NCBI RefSeq assembly: GCF_034008635.1
Contig: NZ_CP125378.1
Coordinates: forward strand, 5,146,501-5,210,500
Length of the DNA stretch: 64,000 nucleotides
Source of the DNA: Pseudomonas sp. P8_229
GTDB taxonomy: Bacteria > Pseudomonadota > Gammaproteobacteria > Pseudomonadales > Pseudomonadaceae
Reading direction: 5' to 3'
Shown here: piece after piece, positions 1 through 9,414 of the stretch
How the letters are laid out: every line of letters starts with the position of its first letter
Numbering within the stretch: position 1 is the first letter of the stretch
Translations under genes and position numbers: made by a program
Notes under the pieces: generated by a model
The model's input: the letters and a program-made list of their open reading frames with translations, nothing else
Told to the model about the DNA's origin: nothing
The model's database searches: none

Positions 1-585
1 CGCCCGTGCGCACGGACCAGCATGGGGCTGCTGGACACCCTCGTGCGCATGCTGGGAGATGCCGGTATCTGGCGCTCGGCGCTGTGGATCGCCGCGTTCA
101 ATGTGGCGCTGTTCAGTTACTACAGTCTCGCACCGTTCCTGTTCGAGCGACTCGGCCTGAGTAGTGCAGCGTTCGGCTACAGCGGGGTGATCCTCGCTCT
201 GGGCTCAGGGTTTGGAGCATGGCTCAACCAACGGTTGTTGCGGCGCGGCTGCAACGCACTGCAACTGATTCGCCTCGCCGCCATCTGCAGTTTGCTCGGT
301 GGTCTGGGCGTGTGGCGGCTGCAGGACAGCGGCGCATTCGTATTGCCGATGTTGCTGGTGGTATTGGCCTTCGGCATGGCCATCCCGAATGTTCTCGGTT
401 CGGCGCTGGTCAATTACGCCGATCGCCTGGGCACCGCCGGGGCACTTCTGGGGCTGCTTTATTACCTGTTGATCGGTGCCGGACTGATGCTCGCCGGCTG
501 GGTGCAAGCCCTCGGGGAAACCCTGATAGCCTGCAGCGGCGTGGCTTTGCTGCTGACCTTCAAGGCTGATAAATCAATTGTTTAA
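1..585 (+). CDS. MFS transporter, C-terminal part (Bcr/CflA-like drug efflux), cut by window edge
   Basis: The reading frame is open from the first base, so the gene begins upstream; the first internal ATG at 22 is not a credible start. The 194 visible residues form about six hydrophobic segments separated by short basic loops (for example NQRLLRRG), which is the pattern of the C-terminal half of a 12-helix major facilitator. The layout resembles DHA1 Bcr/CflA proton-driven efflux pumps of the inner membrane, but the N-terminal signature motifs are outside the window, so the subfamily and substrate stay inferred. The gene ends 108 bases before the TpsB gene, and no terminator is visible between them. 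Confidence 0.75.
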   Translation, partial: RPCARTSMGLLDTLVRMLGDAGIWRSALWIAAFNVALFSYYSLAPFLFERLGLSSAAFGYSGVILALGSGFGAWLNQRLLRRGCNALQLIRLAAICSLLGGLGVWRLQDSGAFVLPMLLVVLAFGMAIPNVLGSALVNYADRLGTAGALLGLLYYLLIGAGLMLAGWVQALGETLIACSGVALLLTFKADKSIV

Positions 586-693
586 GAAATGTAAGCGTTG
601 TAGGAAGCGTCTTGCATTTGTGTAGGAAGGCTCTGACTATCACTCGCATTGATGAGGTGGCATTACGCCATTTTATGATTGCAAGGATGTTGC

Positions 694-2421
694 GTGCCGT
701 ATTCGCTTCGCGCTGTTTTTCGTCGTCGTTCCACGCGTTGCCCGCTGTTGTCGGCCGTTGTGTTGAGTGTGTGTGCCTCCTCCATTCAAGCGGCTGACCC
801 TGTCGCGCCGGGCCAGGAAGTGCTGCGCCAGCAGCAACAGCAACAGCGCGATCTGCAACAACTGCAGTTGGAGCAACGCAAGCGTCAATTGGAGCGCGGC
901 GCGTTCGGCCCGGCGCCCGCCACACCGGCGATCCCGCAGACGGTTGCTCCCGATGAACGCTGCTGGCCACTGAGCGGCACGCGCATTGGCGGCGTCACCC
1001 TGATCGACAGCGACAAACTCAACGCACGGATCAAACCGTTGCTGGCGCCGTGCATGGGCGTCGGCCAGATCAACCATTTGCTGGCGACCATCACTGCGAG
1101 CTACGTTGAAAAGGGTTACATCGCCAGCCGCCCGTACCTGTTGAGCGCACCGGCGGCGGGGCAGTCGCTGGATATCATGATCGACGAGGGCTACATCGAG
1201 TCCATCGAACTGGCCGACCAGAGCCTGCCGGTGTCGCTGGGCGGCGCGTTCCCGCATATGCTCGGCCAGCCGTTGAACCTGCGCGATCTGGAGCAGGGAC
1301 TGGATCAGTTGAACCGCTTGCGCTCGATCGACCTGACCGCCGACATCGCCCCGGGCAGCCAGCCCGGCGCGTCGCGGATTATCCTGCGCTCGCGCACGGC
1401 CGGGCAGTCGCGCTGGGCGTTGGGGCTGGGAATCGACAACCTCGGCAGCGCCAGCACTGGGCGTGATCGCAACAGCGTCAGTCTGAGCGTCGACAGCCCG
1501 TTGCAACTCAACGATCTGTTGAGCCTCAGCGCCAGCGACACCTTGAATCAGGGGGATCGCTACAACCGCAACGCCAGCCTGTATTACGCGATTCCCTACG
1601 GCTACTGGACCTACAGTGTGTTTGCCAGCCACGCCGAATACCGCGCGCCGTTCAAACTGCCCAGCGTGACGTTTCACAGCACCGGCATCACCGATCAATT
1701 GAGCCTGCGCGCCGACCGCGTGTTGTGGCGCGACCAGAGCCGCCAGCTCAGTGCCAACCTGCAACTGGCACACAAGGACGTCGACAGTTATCTGGAAGAT
1801 GCCCGTCTGGGCATTCAAAGCCCGACCCTGACCGTGGCCGAAGCCGGACTCAACCTGTTCTGGCTCGACCGGGCGGTGTGGAACCTCGACTTCACCTACT
1901 CGCAAGGCTTGCGCTGGCTCGGCGCCGATGACGACGCCAATCATCAAATCGACAACTTGCCCAAAGCGCAATTTCGCAAGTACCGCGCCGGCCTCAGCCA
2001 GTGGCGCAACGGCCAGTTCGGCGCGCAGGCCTGGCAGTGGCAGAGCCAGCTCAATCTGCAATACAGCCCTGACCCGTTGCCGGCCATCGAACAACTACTC
2101 GGCACCGACGATTCAGCAGTGCGCGGCTATCGGGTCAACAGTGCATCCGGGGCCAGCGGCGCGATCTGGCGCAACACGTTGCGCCTGCCGCTGCGCACCG
2201 ACTGGCCGGTGCAGATCACCCCGCGTGTTGGCCTGGACAACGGCTGGCTCAAGGCCGACCACGGCGCGCCGGGCCAACGCCTGAGCGGCGCCAGCGTCGG
2301 CTTGAACCTGGGCTGGAAGAATCTGCAAGTGGACGTCGATTACCAACGCGCCCTCAACACCCCCAACGGCTTGCAGCACGAGCCAGAGACCTGGCTGATG
2401 CGCGTGGGGTTGCAGATATGA
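694..2421 (+). CDS. ShlB/FhaC/HecB-type two-partner secretion pore (TpsB)
   Basis: This is the outer-membrane transporter of a two-partner (type Vb) secretion system, expected to export the TpsA protein encoded next to it. A signal peptide ending near SSIQA is followed by a Gln-rich, coiled-coil-prone stretch (QQQQQQRDLQQLQLEQRKR). A POTRA-like region containing two cysteines (CWPLSG and LAPCMG) comes next, then a C-terminal beta-barrel. The family's VRGY motif of loop 6 is present at about residues 476-479, inside GTDDSAVRGYR. I chose GTG at 694 because AAGGA at 683-687 lies six bases upstream; a TTG at 679 would add five residues. The stop overlaps the next gene as ATGA, which implies translational coupling. 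Confidence 0.9.
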   Translation: MPYSLRAVFRRRSTRCPLLSAVVLSVCASSIQAADPVAPGQEVLRQQQQQQRDLQQLQLEQRKRQLERGAFGPAPATPAIPQTVAPDERCWPLSGTRIGGVTLIDSDKLNARIKPLLAPCMGVGQINHLLATITASYVEKGYIASRPYLLSAPAAGQSLDIMIDEGYIESIELADQSLPVSLGGAFPHMLGQPLNLRDLEQGLDQLNRLRSIDLTADIAPGSQPGASRIILRSRTAGQSRWALGLGIDNLGSASTGRDRNSVSLSVDSPLQLNDLLSLSASDTLNQGDRYNRNASLYYAIPYGYWTYSVFASHAEYRAPFKLPSVTFHSTGITDQLSLRADRVLWRDQSRQLSANLQLAHKDVDSYLEDARLGIQSPTLTVAEAGLNLFWLDRAVWNLDFTYSQGLRWLGADDDANHQIDNLPKAQFRKYRAGLSQWRNGQFGAQAWQWQSQLNLQYSPDPLPAIEQLLGTDDSAVRGYRVNSASGASGAIWRNTLRLPLRTDWPVQITPRVGLDNGWLKADHGAPGQRLSGASVGLNLGWKNLQVDVDYQRALNTPNGLQHEPETWLMRVGLQI

Positions 2422-5400
2422 GCACCACCGAGACTCATCAAACAGTGAACAAACAGCCGTCGGATCTGAGCGCGACAGCCACGGCCAATACTCAATCGCG
2501 CGCCGTGATGCCGTACTTACATGGAGACGTTTTTATGCCAGCACACACCTTTGCATTCCATCTTTCTCCTCGGGGCAAATTGCGCTGGGCGATCGCCAGC
2601 CTGTTCTTCGCCGTGCACCTGCCCAGCGCCATTGCCGGCGGTGTGGTGGTCGCTCCCGGCCCCGGCGGCACCGCGCAATTGCAGACCCAGGGCGGCGTGC
2701 CCATCGTCAACATCGTCGCGCCCAACGGCTCGGGCCTGTCGCATAACCAGTTCCTTGACTACAACGTCGACCGTCAGGGCCTGGTGCTGAACAACGCCTT
2801 GCAGGCCGGCCAATCGCAGCTCGCCGGGCAACTGGCGGCCAACCCGCAACTGCAGGGGCAGGCGGCGAGCGTGATCCTCAACGAGGTGATCAGCCGCAAC
2901 CCTTCGGCGATCAATGGTGCCCAGGAAATCTTCGGCCGCGCCGCCGATTACGTGCTGGCCAACCCCAACGGCATTTCGGTGAACGGCGGCAGTTTCATCA
3001 ACACGCCGAACGCCAATCTGGTGGTCGGTCGTCCGGAGCTGCACGACGGCAAACTGCAGGCTCTGAATACTCGTGATGCCAGCGGCCAGTTGCAGATCCA
3101 GGGCGGTGGCCTGCGCAACGGTGAGGGTTCGATCAACCTGATCGCCCCGCGTATCGACAGCCAGGGCGCGATCAATGCGCGCGATCAACTGAACCTCACG
3201 GTCGGGCGCAATCAGCTGGATTACGCCAGCGGTCAGGTGAAAACCGCGGACCCGGCGGGCACTACCTCTGACCAACGCATCGACGCCAGCCTGTTCGGTG
3301 CGATGCAGGCCGGGCGCATCAATATCGTCAGCACCGCCGAAGGCGCGGGCGTGCGGGTGGGTGCGGTGCAAGTGGCCGGACGTGACGGCGTGCAGATTCG
3401 TTCTGCCGGCGATCTCAGCGTCAGCGGTGAAGCCATTCCCAACAGCCTTGAAGTGACCCGTGCCGGTATCCGCAGCAGTCAGGGCGATGTCGGCTTGCAC
3501 AGCGGCAAGGATCTGACGCTGGCCGCTGCCGATGTCAGCGGTCGCGACGTCAGCGTCGATGCCAAGCGCAACCTGACCCTGAGCACCGTCGAAAGCCGCA
3601 GGCTCCAGGAAAAACGCGAAAACTGGAACAACAGCACCATCGGCATCACTTGGGAAACCTACGACCGCACCCAGACCGACAGTGATTCGCGCCAGCACGG
3701 CAGCCAGATCGTCGCCAGCCGCGACGCGAAATTGTCCTCCGGCAAAGACACTGAACTCAAAGCCGCCAAGGTCGAAGCGGCGAAGAATCTCGATGTGCAG
3801 AGCGGCGGCGATCTGCGCCTGACCGCAGCCACCGAAAGCCGCACGCAGACCGATCAGGGCAACCACCGCAAGCACCTGTGGAAGGCCGACTGGAACAGCA
3901 GCAGCGAAGAACAGCGCAGCATCGGCAGCCAGTTGAAGGGTGGCAATATCGCCCTGCAAACCGCTGCCTTGTTGCGTTCCGAAGGCGCTGAACTGAACAG
4001 CGCTGGCGATGTGAAACTGGCGGGCAAGCAAGTGGACGTCACCACGGCCACTCGCACCAACCGCAGCAACAACAACAGCTACTCCGGCGACCTGGTCGGC
4101 GGTGGTTTCTTCGGCAAGACCGGTGACGCCGACAAGGGCCAGACCCAGCATCAGGGCAGTAAAATCAACGCGGCGGGCAAACTGATCGTCAAGGCTGACG
4201 ACGTGCGCATCAGCGGCAGCCAGGTCCGTGGCGGCACCGAGGCCAGCGTGATCAGCGACCAGGGTTCGCTGGTGATCGACGGCGTGCAGGACACCGCGCA
4301 CAGCAACAACCACGACAAGGACAGCAAGTTTTTCGGCATCACCAAGGACGAGACGCGGCAGAACTCCAAGGACAGCACCACGGTGCGCAGCGAGTTGGTT
4401 TCCGACAGCAACCTCAAGCTCAAAAGCGCCAAGGACATCGAAGTGGCCGGTTCCACGGTCAAGGCCGGCGGCGTGCTGACGGCGGACGCGGCAGGTGATG
4501 TGAACGTGCATGCCACGCAGAACAGTCACGACAGCAGCTCGACCACCGAGACCCGTGGCTTCGATGCCTACGCCAAAGAGCAAACGCCGGAGCAATACCG
4601 CGCCGGGGTGCATTACGAAGACAAACAGCAGACCGTCACCCGCAACGACGTCAACCAGCAAGGCTCAAGCCTCAGCGGTGGCAGCGTGCAGGTGAACGCC
4701 GGCGGCGATCTGACCATCAAGGGCAGTGAGGTCAAATCCACTGCGGGCGACACCACGCTGAGCGGCAAGAACGTGTCGTTGCTGGCCGAACAGGATAGCC
4801 ACAAAACCTCGACCGATACCTCCAGCACCGGCGGTGGTTTCTACTACACCGGCGGCCTCGACCGCGCCGGCAGTGGCGTCGATTTCGCCCACGGCACCAC
4901 ACAAGACACCAGCAGCAAGACCACCGCGCAAACCACCGCTGTGCAGAGCAGCGGCGCCCTGAACATCAACGCCGACAAACTGCTGACCGAAGGCGCGCAG
5001 GTCAAGGCCGGCAACGGTCTGAACGTCGCGGCCAACGAGATCGATAACCGCGCCGCCAGCAACACTGAAAGCAGCACGCACAACCAGAGCAACTGGTCGG
5101 CGGACATCGGCGCCAACGTCGAGTACAAGGACATCGCCCGCCCGATTGCCGGTGCGGTCAAGGATGTGCTCAACGGCAAGGTGCCGGACAAGGAAGCCCT
5201 GAGCAATCTCGGCCAGCCGAACGTCGGCATCGACGTGGCGATCGGTCACGGCAGCGCCGACAAGACCGAGCAGAACAGCACCGCCGTGGTCAGCCGTTTC
5301 GACGGTGGCAGCGTCGATGTAAAAACCGCCGGCATCCTGCACGACCAGGGCACGCAGTACAGCGCCAGCAACGGCAAGGTCAACATCAGCACTGACAAAC

Positions 5401-7004
5401 TGGTTGCCGATGCAGCGAGCAACACTCACAGCAGTACCGATAACTCAGTGGACGCCAAGGTCGACGTGCGGGTCTACACCAAGACCGGCGAAGACGTGAA
5501 TGTCGCCGGCAGCGGCGCCGGTGGCAACAGCTACAGCAGCAAGGACAGCAGCACGGCGGTGGTTGGCGGCTATGCCGGCAACCAGGGCGTGAACATCAAT
5601 GTCGGGGGTGACGCGCAGTTCGCCGGCAGCCGTTTCGATGGCGGGCACGGCGGTGTGAACATCAAGACGGGCGGTGATCTGGCGCTGAATCAGGCCAATG
5701 ACCGCCAGAGCAGCAGCGACTCCAGCCTGCGCGGCAACGGCTCGCTGACGGTCGGCACCTTGCCGGGTACCGACGGCACCAACGTCGACCTCGGCGCCGG
5801 GTTCCAGCTTGACCACACCGGCAAGCAAACCACTGACACTCAGGCCCACGTTGCGAGCATCAGCGGCAACGGTGCGGTGCAACTGAGCAGCGGCGGCAAT
5901 CAGGTCCAGCAAGGCACGAAGATCGACAGCGCCGGCGCCATCGATCTGCACGCTGACGGCAAGCTCGATCTGCAAGCGGCCACCGATACACACACGGCGA
6001 CCGGGAGCAATCTCGGCGGCGGTTTGAAGGGCGGCGGCAGCAAATCCAGCAGCGAGAAGAGTCGCGATCAGGGCGGCAATCTGAGCGGTAACTTCAACAT
6101 CGGTCGGGTCAACGAAAACTCGCAGACATTGACCGGCGGCCAGCTCAACAGCCAGAGCAATGTCGCGTTGAGCGCTGACGCGGTGCACCTGCAAGGCACG
6201 CAAGTCGGTGCGCCGAACGTCAACATCGATGCGCAGAAGGGCGGTTTCGTCCAGGAATCGGCGCAGTCCACCGAGAGTCGCAACAACTGGAGCGTCGCGC
6301 TGAATGCCGGCGGCAACCTGAGCAGCAAGACTCCGACCGCTGCCGATGAAAAGGCCAGCAGCGATCACGGCTTCAACGCCGGGGCCAAGGTTGGCGTCGA
6401 TTACCTGCAAGGCACCAGCCAGCAGAACAGCCAGATCAAGGCTGACACTGTGGTGCTGAACAGTGCCGGTGATGCACAGCTGTCGGGGGTGCGGATCGAC
6501 GCGAATACGGTCAGCGGCAAGGTTGCCGGTGATCTGACCGTCGACAGCCGTCAGGACTCGAAAACGCTAGCCAAGGTCGATGTCGATCTGGGTCTGACCG
6601 CGAAGAAAAATCCACCGAGCGACAAGGAAAAACTCGCTGGCACCGACTACAAGCCGACGCTGAAGGCGCAAGGCGAATACACGCACAAGGACAGCGTGGC
6701 GCAGGCGTCCGGCATCAGTGGCAATCAAGGTGTGAAGTTGAACGTTGGTGGTGGCACCCAACTGACCGGCGCGCGGATATCGGCGAGTGACGGCAAGGTC
6801 GATCTGGGCGGTTCGAAGGTCGGTAGCAGCGACCTGGTCAACCGTGAGTATGGCGTGAAAGCCGGGCTGGACCTGCCGCAGAAAACCGAGGAGAACACAC
6901 CGAAGGTGTCGTTCGATAACGGTAATCTGAAAGTCGGTCCGGTGACCCTGAGCGGCAATCTGGACAGCCAGACCCTGCAAGCCGGGATCGACGAAAAAGG
7001 CTAA
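2418..7004 (+). CDS. Haemagglutinin-like exoprotein, TpsA of a two-partner secretion system
   Basis: The 1528-residue protein is the likely passenger of the preceding TpsB. An N-terminal TPS secretion domain carries the NPNG motif (residue 182 onward) and the FINTPNANLVVG variant typical of filamentous haemagglutinins. It is followed by a long run of imperfect repeats rich in GGDL, SGxxV and STxxS motifs, as in haemagglutinin/CdiA shafts. Two starts are possible: ATG at 2418 overlaps the tpsB stop, while ATG at 2535 has GGAG seven bases upstream and gives a conventional signal peptide ending at PSAIA. The protein is much shorter than typical CdiA, ends inside the repeat type (LQAGIDEKG), and shows no VENN motif, toxin domain or immunity gene downstream. 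An adhesin role is more likely than contact-dependent inhibition. Confidence 0.88.
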   Translation: MSTTETHQTVNKQPSDLSATATANTQSRAVMPYLHGDVFMPAHTFAFHLSPRGKLRWAIASLFFAVHLPSAIAGGVVVAPGPGGTAQLQTQGGVPIVNIVAPNGSGLSHNQFLDYNVDRQGLVLNNALQAGQSQLAGQLAANPQLQGQAASVILNEVISRNPSAINGAQEIFGRAADYVLANPNGISVNGGSFINTPNANLVVGRPELHDGKLQALNTRDASGQLQIQGGGLRNGEGSINLIAPRIDSQGAINARDQLNLTVGRNQLDYASGQVKTADPAGTTSDQRIDASLFGAMQAGRINIVSTAEGAGVRVGAVQVAGRDGVQIRSAGDLSVSGEAIPNSLEVTRAGIRSSQGDVGLHSGKDLTLAAADVSGRDVSVDAKRNLTLSTVESRRLQEKRENWNNSTIGITWETYDRTQTDSDSRQHGSQIVASRDAKLSSGKDTELKAAKVEAAKNLDVQSGGDLRLTAATESRTQTDQGNHRKHLWKADWNSSSEEQRSIGSQLKGGNIALQTAALLRSEGAELNSAGDVKLAGKQVDVTTATRTNRSNNNSYSGDLVGGGFFGKTGDADKGQTQHQGSKINAAGKLIVKADDVRISGSQVRGGTEASVISDQGSLVIDGVQDTAHSNNHDKDSKFFGITKDETRQNSKDSTTVRSELVSDSNLKLKSAKDIEVAGSTVKAGGVLTADAAGDVNVHATQNSHDSSSTTETRGFDAYAKEQTPEQYRAGVHYEDKQQTVTRNDVNQQGSSLSGGSVQVNAGGDLTIKGSEVKSTAGDTTLSGKNVSLLAEQDSHKTSTDTSSTGGGFYYTGGLDRAGSGVDFAHGTTQDTSSKTTAQTTAVQSSGALNINADKLLTEGAQVKAGNGLNVAANEIDNRAASNTESSTHNQSNWSADIGANVEYKDIARPIAGAVKDVLNGKVPDKEALSNLGQPNVGIDVAIGHGSADKTEQNSTAVVSRFDGGSVDVKTAGILHDQGTQYSASNGKVNISTDKLVADAASNTHSSTDNSVDAKVDVRVYTKTGEDVNVAGSGAGGNSYSSKDSSTAVVGGYAGNQGVNINVGGDAQFAGSRFDGGHGGVNIKTGGDLALNQANDRQSSSDSSLRGNGSLTVGTLPGTDGTNVDLGAGFQLDHTGKQTTDTQAHVASISGNGAVQLSSGGNQVQQGTKIDSAGAIDLHADGKLDLQAATDTHTATGSNLGGGLKGGGSKSSSEKSRDQGGNLSGNFNIGRVNENSQTLTGGQLNSQSNVALSADAVHLQGTQVGAPNVNIDAQKGGFVQESAQSTESRNNWSVALNAGGNLSSKTPTAADEKASSDHGFNAGAKVGVDYLQGTSQQNSQIKADTVVLNSAGDAQLSGVRIDANTVSGKVAGDLTVDSRQDSKTLAKVDVDLGLTAKKNPPSDKEKLAGTDYKPTLKAQGEYTHKDSVAQASGISGNQGVKLNVGGGTQLTGARISASDGKVDLGGSKVGSSDLVNREYGVKAGLDLPQKTEENTPKVSFDNGNLKVGPVTLSGNLDSQTLQAGIDEKG

Positions 7005-7024
7005 ACCACACCGCTGTAAAAACT

Positions 7025-7112
7025 GTGGGAGCGGGCTTGCTCGCGAAGGCGATGATTCAGTCGATAAATCAGCTGACTGAATTGACGCCTTCGCGAGCAA
7101 GCCCGCTCCCAC
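7025..7112. repeat. REPIN, G-rich arm class (88 bp)
   Basis: Two nearly perfect inverted arms, GTGGGAGCGGGCTTGCTCG and its complement, enclose about 42 bases. It sits 20 bases after the TpsA stop, where it may also act as a transcript-end hairpin. Confidence 0.85.
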
Positions 7113-7143
7113 ATTAGTTTTCTGTCTCGACCAGATCCGACTA

Positions 7144-8358
7144 TTAGTTCGAAGCCTTCGCCTTACCCGCATTCATCAGCACGATCACCGCCAGCAGCGC
7201 GGACAGGATCGAGCCCAGCAACACCCCAACCTTCACCGAGTCGACCAGATGCGGTGCGCCCGGGAACGCCAGCGCGCCGATGAACAGGCTCATGGTGAAG
7301 CCGATCCCGCAGAGCAGGGCGACGCCGTACAGTTGCAGCCAGCTCGCGCCTTGCGGCAGTTGCGCCAGACCACTGCGAATCGCCAGTGCGCCAAGGCCGA
7401 GGATGCCGATCTGCTTGCCGAACAACAGGCCCAGCGCGACGCCCAGCGGTACCGGCTCCAGCAGGTTGCTCGGGGAAATGCCGGTCAACGACACGCCAGC
7501 GTTGGCGAAGCCGAAAATCGGCACCACGGCGAAGGCCACCCACGGATGCATTTTTTCTTCGAGATACAGCAGCGGCGAGTTGTGCTCGTCCTCCGGATTA
7601 CCCAACGGAATGCACAGCGCCAGAATCACCCCGGCGAGGGTCGCGTGGATCCCCGATTGCAGCATGAAGAACCACAGGAAGGCACCGGCGATCAGGTACG
7701 GCCAAAGCTTTCTGACCCCGCAGCGGTTGAGGATCACCAGCAATGCAATCACCGCCAACGAGGCCAGTAGCATGCTCACCGACAGGCCGCTGGTGTAGAA
7801 AATCGCGATGATAACCACCGCACCCAGATCATCGAGGATGGCCAGCGCCGACAGGAAGATTTTCAGCGAAACGGGCACCCGTTTGCCCAGCAGCGACAGC
7901 ACGCCCAGGGCGAAAGCAATGTCGGTGGCGGCGGGAATCGCCCAACCGCTCAGGGTCTCTGGATTGCCCCAGTTGATGGCGACATAGATCAGCGCCGGCA
8001 CCAGCATCCCGCCCAGCGCGGCGAAGCCCGGCAGCGCGCGCTGGCCCCAGGTCGACAACTGACCGGCGAGCATTTCGCGTTTGATTTCCAGGCCCACCAG
8101 CATGAAGAAGATCGCCATCAGGCCATCATTCACCCAATGCTCGATCGACAAGCCGGCGATCTTGATGTGCAGGGTCGAGAAATACGTGGCCGCCCAAGGC
8201 GAATTGGCGATCAGCAGTGCGGCGAGCGCAGCCGCCATCAGGATCAGGCCACCGGCAGATTCGGCAGCGAAAAAACGGGAGAGAAAGGCCATCGCAGACG
8301 GCGAGCCCTGACGGGCTTGGGTAGCATGCAGGCGTGACGGATCGTGGCTCATAGGCAC
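7144..8358 (-). CDS. nhaA: Na+/H+ antiporter NhaA
   Basis: This inner-membrane antiporter exchanges sodium for protons in pH and salt homeostasis. The 404-residue length fits NhaA. Sequence hallmarks include [14 protein letters not shown] early in the protein, [11 protein letters not shown] and [17 protein letters not shown], whose adjacent aspartates are the ion-binding pair of the family, and a C-terminal [11 protein letters not shown] helix. The GTG start has GGAG five bases upstream; an in-frame ATG two codons later (8352) is the alternative. It is a single gene, flanked by a REPIN on its 3' side and by the divergent cytochrome gene. Confidence 0.95.
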   Translation of the reverse strand: MPMSHDPSRLHATQARQGSPSAMAFLSRFFAAESAGGLILMAAALAALLIANSPWAATYFSTLHIKIAGLSIEHWVNDGLMAIFFMLVGLEIKREMLAGQLSTWGQRALPGFAALGGMLVPALIYVAINWGNPETLSGWAIPAATDIAFALGVLSLLGKRVPVSLKIFLSALAILDDLGAVVIIAIFYTSGLSVSMLLASLAVIALLVILNRCGVRKLWPYLIAGAFLWFFMLQSGIHATLAGVILALCIPLGNPEDEHNSPLLYLEEKMHPWVAFAVVPIFGFANAGVSLTGISPSNLLEPVPLGVALGLLFGKQIGILGLGALAIRSGLAQLPQGASWLQLYGVALLCGIGFTMSLFIGALAFPGAPHLVDSVKVGVLLGSILSALLAVIVLMNAGKAKASN

Positions 8359-8586
8359 GGCAACTCCGCGCGGCGGCCCGACCTGCGCTGAATTAAACCT
8401 GCCCTGCCGCGTTGTTGCGGTGGCACCCGGGCGGCATTTTACACAATAGGCGGGGGCTTGGGGGAACGCGGGTGCAGTTTCGGCGCTGTGTGTCGTCGGC
8501 CAACAATTTCTCGATATGAAGAAACGGGCTTCCAGAAGTGTGCTTAGCTGTACGCCGTTCGTTTCAGCCTCTGACCCTCTATAAAA

Positions 8587-8964
8587 ATGAAAATACCCTT
8601 CATCGTTTTACTCGGCTTTGTATCCGTCATTCAAACATCCCTGTCCTTCGCGGAAAATGCCAATGGCAAGAATCTCTATACACAGCGCTGTGCCGTGTGC
8701 CACGGCGCAGATATCAAGGCGACAGGGCCATTGGCCAACAAAAGCAAACCGCCGACACCTGACCTGACAACCTCCGCGTTCAAGAAGCGCCTGAATGATT
8801 ATCCGGGCGTTATCGTGTCCTCGATCATCCTTCGCCCCAACGGCAACCTGATTCCCAAAACCTTGCAGGAGAACGGCGTAAAGATCGCGCCGCACGCCTG
8901 GAGCGTTCAGGATTTTCGCGATCTGCATCAATACATGAGTGAGGTGATTGCAAAATCACGCTGA
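8587..8964 (+). CDS. Small exported c-type cytochrome
   Basis: The 125-residue protein has a signal peptide (cleavage near SLSFA-EN) followed by one haem-binding CAVCH motif at residues 35-39, so it should be a periplasmic mono-haem electron carrier or a domain partner of an oxidase or dehydrogenase. The spacing from the signal peptide to CxxCH fits class I cytochromes. The distal methionine is not obvious: the mature part has only one Met, in the C-terminal [10 protein letters not shown] helix. No oxidase or dehydrogenase gene is adjacent. It stands between nhaA and a broken receptor gene, so the partner is unknown. Confidence 0.8.
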   Translation: MKIPFIVLLGFVSVIQTSLSFAENANGKNLYTQRCAVCHGADIKATGPLANKSKPPTPDLTTSAFKKRLNDYPGVIVSSIILRPNGNLIPKTLQENGVKIAPHAWSVQDFRDLHQYMSEVIAKSR

Positions 8965-8978
8965 TCCCGGGATCAGCG
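8959..8978. other. Perfect 20-bp palindrome at the cytochrome stop codon
   Basis: CGCTGATCCCGGGATCAGCG is fully self-complementary and overlaps the TGA of the cytochrome gene. No T-run follows on either strand, so it is not a standard intrinsic terminator. It could be a hairpin that protects the transcript end, or a scar at the junction with the receptor remnant. Confidence 0.4.
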
Positions 8979-8985
8979 GCGTGCT

Positions 8986-9330
8986 CGGCGTCCAAGGAAT
9001 CAACATCAACCGCTGGACGTACAACCTCGACGGTTTTCCCAATCGAAACAGCGCTCGCCGGGCACCGGGGTCAACGCCGATGGCAGCTTCAACGGCAACT
9101 ACATCACCGAAGGCACGGCGGACGGTCAGTACGGCGATATCCCGGGTTATGTGACCTGGAATGTGCGTGGCGGTTATGACTTCGGCCCGCAAGTGTCGAA
9201 TCTGGAGCTCGGCGCCGGGGTGAAAAACATCTTTGACAAGCAGTACTTCACCCGTTCCAGCGACAACAACTCGGGGATGTATGTGGGGGCGCCGAGGACG
9301 TTCTTTGTGCAGGCCAGCGTAGGTTTCTGA
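8986..9330 (+). pseudogene. Remnant of a FecA-like TonB-dependent receptor (C-terminal end only)
   Basis: From about 9049 to the TGA at 9330 one frame encodes the last strands of an outer-membrane receptor, including YVTWNVRGGYDFG, ELGAGVKNIFDKQYF and a terminus ending ASVGF, with the C-terminal Phe used for barrel assembly. This strongly resembles ferric-citrate receptor FecA and related siderophore receptors. Upstream, INRWTYNLDGFP lies in a different frame, so there is a frameshift near 9045, and the signal peptide, plug and most of the barrel are absent. It is a decayed 3' fragment with no start of its own. The left limit is approximate. Confidence 0.75.
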
Positions 9331-9349
9331 TAAACCGTGTCGTCCCCAT

Positions 9350-9411
9350 CGCGAGCAGGCTCACTCCTACAGATTTAGTGTGATCCTTGCAGGAGTGAGC
9401 CGCTCGCGATG
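9350..9411. repeat. Degenerate REP pair in reversed orientation
   Basis: ATCGCGAGCAGGCTCACTCC is followed by a shortened inverted copy (AGGAGTGAGC, CGCTCGCGAT). The arms face opposite to the normal REPIN order and the element abuts the stop of the minus-strand MFS gene. Confidence 0.65.
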
Positions 9412-9414
9412 TTT

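Noticed and set aside
2517..4661. A 714-codon minus-strand frame opposite the TpsA gene
   Set aside because: Composition reflects the opposite strand of the haemagglutinin repeats; no recognisable protein.
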